Of a stretch of 64,000 bases of DNA, positions 34,150-44,223 are shown piece after piece. The position numbers were made by a program, and so were the translations under genes. Every line of letters begins with the position of its first letter. The first letter of the stretch is position 1. The stretch is from Erigeron canadensis (taxonomy: Eukaryota > Streptophyta > Magnoliopsida > Asterales > Asteraceae). The notes below the pieces were generated by a model that was not told the DNA's origin, made no database searches, and was given only the letters and a program-made list of their open reading frames with translations. The stretch covers positions 48,835,633 through 48,899,632 of the forward strand of contig NC_057768.1 in NCBI RefSeq assembly GCF_010389155.1, read 5' to 3'.

Positions 34150-35535
34150 TTAATATGGAACTGGTGTGGCTATCTTATTAACTTGATCAAGCACATCAAG
34201 TGCCTCAGCCCTACTCCTCACAATCCGATGAAACAATTCCCTCACTTGCAATTGCAAAGGCACCGATCCATCCTCCATCCGCCGGCATATCTCACCCATC
34301 TCCGCCACCTTGGCCGCCATATCCTCTGCCTTGTCCGCCTCAACCGGATACGTAAAACCCTCTGCAAATTCCACCAATCCCATCCCCAGTTTCTCCAATC
34401 TTTGTGTCTCCTCCAACAACCCGCTCCTCCCTTTCTTCTCCTTTTTCTTCCAATCTTCCCCAATCTTGTCTTGCAACCCGATCATCGGTTGTGCCCATGC
34501 AAATTGTTTAGATAATTGTAAATGTGCTCCTAGCCCCGTCCGCTCTTGACATGGTATCGCAGCCACCATTGCCCACATTACAAAAACCAAAATCGAGCTC
34601 ATCAAGTAAACTGGAACTACCAAACCCGTTGGCTCCCCGCCGCGTGGGGCTGCCAGATTGGAGGACATAGCCTGGTTCAAACAAAAGAATTATTTCATGA
34701 AAAATGTTTAATATATATATATATATAGCCTTCTTACGATGTAGTTAACGTTATCTCTAATATCAAAACCTTACTTTCTGAATTTTATGCAAGTGTGAAA
34801 TTATTTAATTACTGCTAGTTTGCATAATTAGCTATTTTATTCTTAATTAATGGTATATATATATATATATAATTTACCAAATCATCACACCTGGATTTGC
34901 TTAGAGGCCGACCATGACTTTGCAAAAAGATAGGATAACGATTTAAGGTTTCCGATGGTCTCGTGATCTTTCGAGGAGGCCGGAGCAGGGGCAGATTTGC
35001 CCGTGTGGTGATGATTCTCTTTGTCATCGATGAAAATGGAGGCTAACAAAGTATTCAATGCTTTTTTGGCCCTCTTAACATGTCCTTCTGTTACGGGTCG
35101 TTGTTGAAGCGAATCCACGGCTATTTGTGCAAGTTTTTGCCAATGCAGAAGCAATTCGATTCCATGATTCAGAGCAGTGCAAATATCAAGAGCTTTGACC
35201 GTACGATCAAGGTGTTCGGGGAAAAGGCGGTCTAATGGTGACTTTGAGAAATTGCTGGCGTCACGGCCCATGATCACGAGCGCTTTGAATTCCGCCTCGC
35301 AGCATAAGAATATGTCGAGGAGTTTGCGAAACCATCCAATGGAAAACAGAGCCTCTGGCGGATCAACGTTTGCGGTGGTGTCTTGATGATCTTGAGGATG
35401 GAAGAGCTCGGAGAGACGGTCAGCGACGTGTTTTTGGAATTGTTCAAGATCTTCGAATTCGTGCTCGTAAGCAACTTGATTTCTACGAATGCTGATTCTG
35501 TTGAGGAAAGATCCTTGATTGTCCGTCGGTGGCAT
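34150..35535 (-). CDS. ROH1-like protein (DUF793 family)
   Basis: Two exons, 34891-35535 and 34150-34671, joined in phase 0 by a 219-bp GT-AG intron, 388 residues, close to the usual length of the family. The start PPTDNQGSFLNRISIRR and the following LEQFQKHVADRLSELF are typical of ROH1. Arabidopsis ROH1A interacts with the exocyst subunit EXO70C1 and influences seed-coat mucilage deposition; the family also includes BYPASS1-related proteins. A single hydrophobic segment (VVPVYLMSSILVFVMWAMVA, residues about 233-252) suggests membrane association. The second exon ends with a helical, coiled-coil-like region. Start choice: the ATG at 35535 is preceded by a leader without upstream family sequence. 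Confidence 0.9.
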
Positions 35536-36400
35536 TTTTGTGTGTGTTTGAGTTAATCTGATTGGAAAAAAAAAAATTTATTGAATGCCTGGAACAGATA
35601 ATAAAAAAGAGGTAATTTTATTAATTACTTCGATTTGAATTAATGGTTGATAGTCCTCCGGACTTGGTGGTGTTATTTTCATCTTCTATGTATTTCCATG
35701 TATATTCCATATATAATTAACTTTTTTCTTTAAAAAAAAAAATTTATGTAGAATTATGGGGTTTTTTTTTCCATTCTAAAAAAAAAACAGAATCACTAGT
35801 CTTCCATGAACTATGCAAAATGCATGATCGATACGCATACATTTAAATGGACAAATTCTGTAGCTATTAGCCTCATCGTGCAAGAACAATTAATGTTATA
35901 GACCAGATCACTAATATAAATAAAATAAAACTATATATAGTTTACTGTCTCTATATATACTTTTAACCCCTCTGATGACAATTTTTCAAGCATATGAATC
36001 TTATCTTTATTGTGTACTACGTACTACAATAGTAGCACTGTGAGCAGCATCAAACATGCTCAACAAGTTGTGTTGTATTGTTGTCAAGCAAAATTCAATT
36101 TTTGTGCCATTTCCAAAAGAGACCACACCACTTGCTCCCTGATTCCAGTTTTCAGCACATAAAATAAGTTCAACTAAAACCGCATGCAAATACCATTTAA
36201 TCAAAACCTGAATTTTAAAGCACATCATAAAACAGTTGTACTCGTAGCATAGTCAAAATTCAATCAGCAGGTTATACCTAGTTGACTCAGTTTGTCACAA
36301 ATGTGGGACAAAAGGAATCATGGTTTCAAAAGAATTTGCTGGCATTGTCACTCAACCACCAATCAATTCATATATATATAATACTCAAGATCTTGCACAG
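35536..36400. other. Intergenic sequence
   Basis: AT-rich DNA. A string atttgctggcattgtcactc at about 36331 recurs upstream of the other small genes to the right and marks the start of the tandem array's shared upstream region. No other gene is seen. Confidence 0.5.
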
Positions 36401-36420
36401 TACGATACCAAAAACTTGTC

Positions 36421-36428
36421 CTATATAA
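36421..36428 (+). promoter_or_regulatory. Probable TATA box of small gene A
   Basis: The string ctatataa lies about 113 bp upstream of the ATG at 36534. The other three array members have similar boxes at comparable distances. Confidence 0.55.
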
Positions 36429-36533
36429 CCCCCACCAGAGGACCCCAAGAAACATAGCACAAGATCATATTCATATCTAATACTCTCCCATTAGATTCAA
36501 CATATTAATTTTACTTTCTTCAACATTTTAAAT

Positions 36534-36692
36534 ATGCAAAAAATACTTAAAGCAAGTCGAAGGCCGATACCAATGAGAGGGCAGATCATGGTGAGAATAG
36601 CAGCAACGGCTTATCACTCTGTAGTTTCAGTATTCTTGAAGACGTCACAAAGCCTCACGCACCACCATTTATCCAGCGGCAGACATGTCTGA
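36534..36692 (+). CDS. Small basic peptide gene A of a tandem family (52 aa)
   Basis: An intronless small ORF, the first of four related genes on the same strand. The product has no signal peptide or membrane segment. Its core is R-R-P-I-P-M-R-G-Q-I, then R-I-A-A-T-A-Y, then H-S-V-V-S-V-F. The tail is Ser/His-rich (THHHLSSGRHV). The core aligns without gaps with the other three members. Conservation at the protein level plus a TATA box about 110 bp upstream argue that it is real. I do not recognise the family and give no function; the basic, partly amphipathic core could be a signalling or nucleic-acid/membrane-binding peptide. It is the most divergent of the four. Confidence 0.7.
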   Translation: MQKILKASRRPIPMRGQIMVRIAATAYHSVVSVFLKTSQSLTHHHLSSGRHV

Positions 36693-39480
36693 GAGATCAG
36701 AATGAACTAAAGTAATTAGTTTCATGCATCTTTATAATGTAGTTAGTGTCTAGATTTGTTTTCCAGTTAGCACTTTGCATGTCCTATTCTTAGATGTCAA
36801 TATATCCAGTATTTGATGATTTAAGGAAAGCTTTTTTCTCGAGCAATAATGATGCTATATAAATATGTATTGCATGTATAACTGTAAAAGTTGTGTTTCC
36901 TAGTATGATACAAGTGAGCTTGGCATTATACATTTCAATGCAGCCCAAGAGATACCAAACATTTAGTGCAGGCAATGAGTCTGGACTAAAGCAACTTTAA
37001 TTTGTACACTAGAAGTACACAAATCAGTGGAAAAGGCATCTCTTTTAATTTTGATGCGATATAATGAGAAGAGTCAAGTCTTGCTAGAACAGACTCCATT
37101 GACAATTAGTAAACTTAATTAAGAAGACTCTAAACTCATGAATCTTATGAATATGAATCAAGAAATCTTATGCAGATAGTGACACCCAAAGTACTGACGT
37201 AAGGTTTAATAATGCTTTTAATTCGTTAATGAAATTTACTACCTTTGTAACCCTAGTCAAATCAGATATTGCTCTCTTGACAAGTGAAGTTCGTAACTAA
37301 CGATGATCAACCAAATGAGAAGTAAGGAAGTCAGATAATTAAGATCAAAGTGTTCTAAACAATCAATCTTATGGATGGTCCAAATGATACTGACCTTGAG
37401 CAAGTATGATGCAGCCACTGGTCAAGCATCAACTTCTTCCAAGTTGGTTCAATATATTTTTAATAAAATTGCTGGCATTGTTTACCAACTTCAATTCTAT
37501 AAAGAGAAAACGTGCACTCATTCTCACATTTCTTTAAACACCAAGTTGCTCAAAAGTAAAAGGCCAAAAAATTAAGATCATCATCAGTGACATCATTTTG
37601 GTCAACATTCCCATGAATATATTGGATAATCATCTCAATTCAAATTCTGCATAATGATCTCGTACCACATGCCTCAGAAGATGTGCCATGCACAACCAAA
37701 TTGTTCTGCACTATTATCTTCAATTTGTGAATTTTGAATCACTAAGCAAATCATCTTATGGATTCAGCTAGTCTTAATAATGGCAGACCACTAGCAATCA
37801 TAAAAAGAAAAGTAAAAGAGTAATTTATTACATAAAGCACATAAAAAGTATCGAGCCAAGTACAAACCCCCTTGCAGATTATATTCCAAATCACAAATTA
37901 ATTCATCCCTGAAGAAAAGTATTCTTTTATTTATTTTTATTTTATCTTTTACTTTTCAGATATAATACTCATATGATGTAGTTAACTTTTCAGCTTCTTA
38001 ATTCCCCATGATGCTAGCCTAGTGGTGAAGAACATGCAACGCAAAAGAAGAGTTCAGGGGTGTTCAAAACCGGCCTCATGTCCCCTTTCTCACTTTCAGC
38101 GTAGGACCAGTCAGTAACTGTCAATTAGTTGGTTATCCATTTTCAGTTTCATAATGGTTTATTGTCATAGTTCAATGTAATAATCATTTTTCATATACAA
38201 GTGAAAGTCGTAATTTTTTTAGTGTCTGACATTTACCCAACTATAAAAAGAGGGCATAGATCAACATGTTCCAACATGGCATATAAAAAATCCAGAAACA
38301 TCACACATGCATGTATACAAGTTACAAGGCAAATTATATATATTTATCCTTTAATCTATAAATAGAGGTAAAGTTAACATTTCCAATATTATCATCTAAT
38401 AACATTAGAATTCAAACTTAACACTAATTTAACAAATTAAAAGGCCTTCACCTTTTTTGTGAAGTTGTACCAAGAGATAAACTGCCTTTGCAGTAACATC
38501 TCTTGCCCTTTGTGTGGTGTTAGAAAGATGTCAACAAAACATAACAGCAGTATTTACAAAAGAAAAAGAAAAGATTTGAATTTGCAATCTAAAGATTGTA
38601 AATTTAAAAGTGTTCGACAAGGGCCAGTGATTTAGTCATTAAAAATTTATTCCAAGTTGGTAGGAAAGGAATTTATTAATCTGTGAAGCAAGGTTGTATT
38701 TTGGCATGTAGTAAAATTGGGGCCAATCTTGACTTGTTCAAGCAGATGGTCTTTCCCTAGAAAACCAGGGGGGACAATACCAGACAACAAGATGCCCCTC
38801 ATCCAATTCAAAATGACTATTTCAAAATGCAATTATCTATGTGTTCCCATTAAACTCTACAGTGTGTTCACACCTAAGTACTTCATTCCTCAACACTTCA
38901 AAGTCAACACCTTTTAGCTATTAGAACCAGTCTCTGATAACCGTTTTGAATCTGGGCGCCCATTTCGAACCATTTACCTAAAATCAAGTCGACTAGCGAT
39001 TCATTTTATCTCTAATCGATCAATATGATAAAGACAAATTATCTCAAAACGGACAGATCAAATGGATCAAACCTCACCTCGCCTGAAGTATATTCAACTA
39101 TATTATTATTTAAAAATTTTAAAATTATACTTAATAAACTCACTATTAAATGAAAAATGCACAAAAAATAACCAGTTTTGACCCAAACTCATTTTTGAAC
39201 CATACTAGATTTACATAATTTGACCTTACCAGTTACCCAAGCCGCCGATTTTGACAACTCTAATTTTGTGGGATCATTCTACCTCTTTTAGTTTAATATA
39301 AGTGAACAAATAAATAAACTTCCGGTTTCAGTTTGTCCCAGACATTGAACAAAAGAATAAATTTTGTTGATAGGATACAATTTGTTGGCAATGCCAATAC
39401 CATATATGCCCTACCCAAATTTAAAAAGTGACCAATAGTGACTATCAATTTATTCCTAAATAGTACTGAGTCAAACTTGA
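36693..39480. other. Intergenic tract between small genes A and B, with relic duplicate
   Basis: Around 37340-37920 there are copies of sequences found upstream of the array genes: ttgctggcattgt at 37470, a string like atcttatggattcag at 37755, and cccccttgcagattatattccaaat at 37867, which matches the region just upstream of gene B. No small ORF follows, so this looks like a fifth unit that lost its gene. The strings near 38940-39110 (cgaaccatttacc, gatcaaatggatcaaacc) look like old retroelement debris. Confidence 0.5.
38010..38110 (+). mobile_element. SINE-like fragment
   Basis: An A-box-like string (tagcctagtggtgaag) is followed about 40 bp later by a B-box-like string (ggtgttcaaaaccgg), as in tRNA-derived SINEs. 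The element is short and degenerate. Confidence 0.3.
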
Positions 39481-39484
39481 GCAA

Positions 39485-39493
39485 CTATATAAA
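39485..39493 (+). promoter_or_regulatory. Probable TATA box of small gene B
   Basis: The string actatataaac lies about 75 bp upstream of the ATG at 39563. Confidence 0.55.
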
Positions 39494-39562
39494 CTCCCTT
39501 GCAGATAGCATTTCAAACACAAATCAAGTGACTCACAAACCAATTTGAAGATAATGTTGATC

Positions 39563-39694
39563 ATGGAAAACAAATATAGAGAGAGCAAAAGAGTCATACC
39601 AAAGAGGGGAATGATAAAGTCGAAGATAGCAACATTAGCTTTTCATTCAGTGGTTTCGGTCTTCTCAAGATCGACTTCAAATCACCACCCGTAG
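39563..39694 (+). CDS. Small basic peptide gene B (43 aa)
   Basis: An intronless ORF with the family core: K-R-V-I-P-K-R-G-M-I, K-S-K-I-A, H-S-V-V-S-V-F-S-R, then a short tail SNHHP. The start is placed at 39563 because MENKYRES aligns with the MEK starts of genes C and D; an in-frame ATG three codons earlier (39554) is possible. It has no signal peptide or membrane segment, and the net charge is positive. The function is unknown. Confidence 0.75.
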   Translation: MENKYRESKRVIPKRGMIKSKIATLAFHSVVSVFSRSTSNHHP

Positions 39695-41290
39695 ACCTTT
39701 AATAGATGATAGAAAATTTAGAGGAATGCAGTTCATAAGTGTGTGCGCGTGTGTGTTAGATGTAATGTACATTTTGTTGATTTTGACTTCTCTTTGATGC
39801 AACTTTTGCCTGGAGTTAACTAAACACATTCATGATCTTGTATGCCTAAAATTTTTCATGTAACTTGATAGAGTCTTGATTATTCAACTATGCAGATTAT
39901 GGTAAGGTACCTCTAATACCATTAACAGATAAAATAAAAATTGACTTACATATTACAAATTTAGGAATATACAACAGAACATGATATGGTAACAACACTT
40001 CAATTTACACCCCAAAAAAACAAACTTTGTTAGTTGTGGCGATTTTCATGTCTAACGTTGGAATGTTATTGATGAGTATGCAGATAAATAATTCTATACA
40101 AATGTTATAGGCAGGTGTTGGTGATTATGACAGGTGGATAGTGGTGGTGGCTAACTGGCTACGGCAGAGGGTGGTGATGACCATGAAATTGGTTTTAAGA
40201 TATAAAACTAATAATATATTTTAATAATATATGGTAAATACATAATACGTACTAATGTACCCTTCACTTGATGAACTTGATAAGAGGTCTTAATAGCAAG
40301 GATGTACAATGTGCAGTTTCTTACATTTTAATAATGTATTTCATAAGTTATTATCTAAGGACTCATTCATTCCATGTAATCAAAGTGCATTACTGTTATC
40401 GTATACTCAAGGTTTGATCCTCTATTTTTGTGTAAAAAAGTGACTGATTCAGAAGGAAACACATAGATAACCAAAAAAAAATTGTGTTGAGCAGATAAAT
40501 TTTTCGGTAACTTTCTCTGCTAAATGTGCAAAGCAGCAAAGAGTTGCAGACACAATATGTTATGGTTTCCTTATAAATGACCAATCACCCCCTTAACTAA
40601 GCTAACATATTTTAGTAAAATAAGAAACATTACATTATATCTTTTCTTTCCAACTCGAGAGCATGTAAAAACTAAGCATTTTATTTTATCCTTTCAGTTC
40701 TTCAAACTTGAGAAATTATAAAGACAGTGAAGGGCAACTTTTGTAACTTACTCTTTCATTTTATGTCTTACAATTTCCAAAGTGAGACAAATGCAAATAT
40801 CAGCCTAAAGTGTATCTTTTTTATATTTGAAAGACAGCATAAAGCGTATCAAACCATGGGGCGCCCAACATGGTACTAAAATATGACAGATATCACAATG
40901 GTCATATACTCATATTATACAATCCCCAAATAAAGAACAAACACATTCAATCCAAAAAAGGTTGTTTCCTCAATCTAATATCAATTGTTTTTTTATTAGA
41001 CAAGATTAGTTGTCAATGTTGACAAGTCATCAAGATTATCTAAAACCTATTATTGTACTTTATGACCTAAGCTAGTGAATTTACTAAGCAGTGAGCAAAG
41101 CCTTTTGGTTTTGAAAAACTAATCAACCAAATCACTTTGTAGATCCAGTGTGTCTTAATGTAATGAAAGAAAAGGAATCTTTATACAACCACTAATTTGC
41201 TGGCATTGTCTCTCAACCCCTCATAACTCAAGAAAATAAAAATTTTAAACAGAAGTTTCTTTCCAGCCACGGGTATCCTAATCATTGGTG
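39695..41290. other. Duplicated intergenic tract B-C
   Basis: This tract runs in the same order as 42230-43740: shared strings include ggtgatgaccatgaaattgg/ggttttaagat, aatgtacccttcact, tatgttatggttt, ctaagctagtgaat and the upstream aatttgctggcattgtctct. It is a tandem segmental copy of about 2.4 kb. No other gene is seen. Confidence 0.7.
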
Positions 41291-41295
41291 TATCT

Positions 41296-41306
41296 TCTAT
41301 ATAAAT
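41296..41306 (+). promoter_or_regulatory. Probable TATA box of small gene C
   Basis: The string tctatataaat lies about 88 bp upstream of the ATG at 41386, at the same place as in gene D. Confidence 0.6.
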
Positions 41307-41385
41307 ACCACAATCTGTTCAAGGACACAACAACTGACTCACACACTGAGTACACATCAAACATTTTTGCTAGAAGTACTAAAAT

Positions 41386-41577
41386 ATGGAGAAAATTTTC
41401 AGAGAAAGTATCACAAGCAGAAGGGTCATACCGATAAGGGGGCAGATAAAATCCAAGATAGCGGCAACTGCTTTTCATTCTGTAATTTCGGTCTTCTCCC
41501 GAGGATCTGTGCATCACAATGTTTTATGCTCAGGTAAGACAAAACTGACTCAATGCAGGCTGAAGACGTTTTCCTAA
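41386..41577 (+). CDS. Small basic peptide gene C (63 aa)
   Basis: Core R-R-V-I-P-I-R-G-Q-I, K-S-K-I-A-A-T-A-F, H-S-V-I-S-V-F-S-R, tail VHHNVLCSG followed by an extra C-terminal stretch (KTKLTQCRLKTFS) not shared with gene D. A donor-like string (caggtaaga) sits at the point where C and D diverge, so the annotated tail may instead be intron or simply a shifted stop. It is nearly identical to gene D through the first 38 residues apart from scattered changes. There is no signal peptide. The function is unknown. Confidence 0.75.
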   Translation: MEKIFRESITSRRVIPIRGQIKSKIAATAFHSVISVFSRGSVHHNVLCSGKTKLTQCRLKTFS

Positions 41578-43740
41578 TTTGTACAAGATCAGTCAGGTTA
41601 AGGATTGTTAGTAGGAGCAGAATGAACAGTAGCTTGGGACGTTAAATTAACTAATCAAAAACAAGAACTTGTTGTTTAATATATAATTCCCTTCATGGGT
41701 TAGTGGCTTCAAAAATCAATTGATTAAGAGATTGCAAATTAGTAGGTTTTAGATGCCACCAACTTAAAAGCTCGAGTGAAACAAAACACACCACTGGGCA
41801 TGAAACGAATACAACATCTACCTCCCCTGCTCCTCTCATCTTTTGGACTGGCTGAAGGAGTTAAAAGCAATGCCCTGATTTGACAGGTTGCAAAGACTTG
41901 TCCAGAATTAACACAGTGAAGATGAATGTAGTGCATGTATTAGGTGTACTTTACAATAAGTTGATTTTGGCTCCTTAATATATAATGTAACTTTTTTGGA
42001 GTTGACTAAAGTACGTTTATGATAATGTATGCTGGAATTGTCTTTTTAGCTTAATCGTGTCTTTGTTTAACCAATGCAGATTAGAATCAGGAAATTTAAA
42101 ATCACATAAAAACTGAAAGATACTCAAGAGGTCTTCCATACTACACATTTATGAATAAACAAAAGAACACAATGTTGTAACGAGACTTCCAACGGATTCA
42201 TACCAAAAAAGAAAATTTCTAAACAAATTGTTGGTTGCAGTGGTGTTCATGTTTAAAGGTGGAGTGGTGTTGATCAGTATGCAAATGAATATTTCCAAAC
42301 AAATTGTTCAGGCAGGTACCGGTGATTAGGATGGGTTGAACTATGGATTGTGATAGTGGTAATGGCAGGGGATGGTAGTGATGACGAAGATGGTTTTAAG
42401 ACTTATATGTTATTTATTCATAATAAAGGGAATCACACAATACTTATCAATGTACCCTTCACTGAACAAACTTGACTAGGGTCTTGACATCAAGGACATA
42501 TAACATGCACCTTCTTACAATTGAAGGATGAACTTAATAATCTGTTACTATCAGAAAAATTGAGTGCTTTGGAAGAAAACGAATGTGTTATCGACTTCTT
42601 ATGGTTTACTTACTCTTCCTTTTTTGTATAGATAAATTGAGTGATTTAGAAGAAAAAGGGTAGAGAAAAAATTGTGTTTCAGGTTATTGAAAAGAAAAGA
42701 ATATGCAAACGAAGCCCTAATGGCTTTTGTTAAGGTCTATTAAATAGTTATACATTTACCATAAAATTCAAGGGATGGACCTTTGATATGGAAAGTGACG
42801 ATAATATGTTATGGTTTTCTTATTAATGACCAAATTTTTCTAGACTAAACTAACATATTTTAGTAATAAGTCTATAATTGTCAAACTAAAATAAAAATTA
42901 AAGAAAAAAAAAAGTTACCATTCATCCTAAGTTGGGAACATATAGAAACTTAAAAAACTATACTATATTTTCTTTCCTTTCCAACTCAAAAACTGGAAAT
43001 GTTAAGTTCTACATGTTATTGAATTTTTTGTTATGTAAAAACTTAGCATTTTCTTTTCAATCTTGCTCTATTCAATTTATCATATTTAATTTCCAAACTC
43101 GAGAAATCGAACAATTAAGGACAAATTGTATAACTTAATCTTCTATATTATGTCCTTATTCATTGTGACCAACCATATGCACAATGTCAGCATAAAGTGT
43201 ACCTAACCACAGTCCACAGGGCATAAATCATGTTCCCAACATGGTACTACAGATATAAGCATTATTTACCAACTTCAACTTTTTCTCTCCTTTTTTCAAT
43301 TCTAAAACAAGGACTGATGAATCGTTCCTTATCACAAGATTTATACAACAAATATCACAACAGTGGTATTATATAATCCCCAAATAAAAGACAATCAGGT
43401 TCAATCTATAAAGGTTGTTTCCTCAATCTAATGCCAATTGTTTTTTATTGGACATGATTAGCTGTCAATATTGACACATAATCAAGATTATCTAAAGCCT
43501 ATTATTATACTTTATGGCCTAAGCTAGTAAATGTGCTAACCAGTGAACAAAACCTTTTGTTTTAAAAAACCTAAATGAACCAAATCACTTTGTAGATTCA
43601 GTGTGTCTTAATGTAAGGTAGGAATAGGAATCTTTATACAGCCACTAATTTGCTGGCATTGTCTCTCAACCCTTCACCACTCAAGAGCATAAAAATTTAA
43701 AACAGAAGTTTCTTTCCTGCCACAGGTAGCCTAATACTTG
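41578..43740. other. Duplicated intergenic tract C-D
   Basis: This parallels 39695-41290 in order and sequence. At 42704-42790 it contains a partial MITE (gccctaatggcttttgttaa, taccataaaattcaaggg) that is absent from the B-C tract, so that insertion followed the duplication. No other gene is seen. Confidence 0.65.
42704..42790. mobile_element. Partial MITE of the 47850 family
   Basis: The strings gccctaatggcttttgttaa, gttatacatttaccataaaa and ggacctttgatatgg align with the left and middle parts of 47850-48010 and 33076-33230. The right end is missing. Confidence 0.5.
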
Positions 43741-43748
43741 GTGTATCT

Positions 43749-43760
43749 TCTATATAAATA
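43749..43760 (+). promoter_or_regulatory. Probable TATA box of small gene D
   Basis: The string tctatataaata lies about 84 bp upstream of the ATG at 43835. Confidence 0.6.
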
Positions 43761-43834
43761 GCTCAGTCTGTTCGAAAACATAGTGTCAGTCACAACGAAT
43801 ACACATCAAACAGATTTTTAAGAAGTACTAAAAT

Positions 43835-43999
43835 ATGGAGAAAACTTTCATAGAAAGTATCACAAACAGAAGGGTCATACCGATAAGGGGGCAGATAAAG
43901 TCCAAGATAGCCGCAATTGTTTTACATTCTGTAGTCTCGGTCTTCTCCCGGGCATCTTTGCATCACAATGTTTCCCATCAGGGAACCTACCAGCGATAG
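43835..43999 (+). CDS. Small basic peptide gene D (54 aa)
   Basis: The fourth and last member of the array. Core N-R-R-V-I-P-I-R-G-Q-I, K-S-K-I-A-A-I, H-S-V-V-S-V-F-S-R, tail LHHNVSHQGTYQR. It is intronless, with a TATA box and conserved upstream block (aatttgctggcattgtctct at 43648). It ends about 225 bp from the stop of the convergent PPR gene. There is no signal peptide. The function is unknown. Confidence 0.75.
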   Translation: MEKTFIESITNRRVIPIRGQIKSKIAAIVLHSVVSVFSRASLHHNVSHQGTYQR

Positions 44000-44223
44000 A
44001 GATAAAATAGGAAAGGAAGAAATAGTTTATATTTATTGGGATGCATGAAATATATGAATAATGTATTCTGAATTTCTTTGCAATATCATTTGGAAGTTAT
44101 GTAATGGAATGCACATACCAAAAACTCCATTTGCAAAGAGTATAAATTACAAAAGTCACTTGTTTACTCGTTATCTACCTGCAGATTTAACACGTGGCTG
44201 TTTTTTGTATTACCAGTATAAAG

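Noticed and set aside
34242..34549. Open frames overlapping the ROH1-like second exon in other frames
   Set aside because: They are shadows of the ROH1-like coding sequence.
41530..41560. Possible intron in small gene C
   Set aside because: A donor-like caggtaaga is followed by a gcag only about 25 bases later, too short for a plant intron; the uninterrupted ORF is kept.
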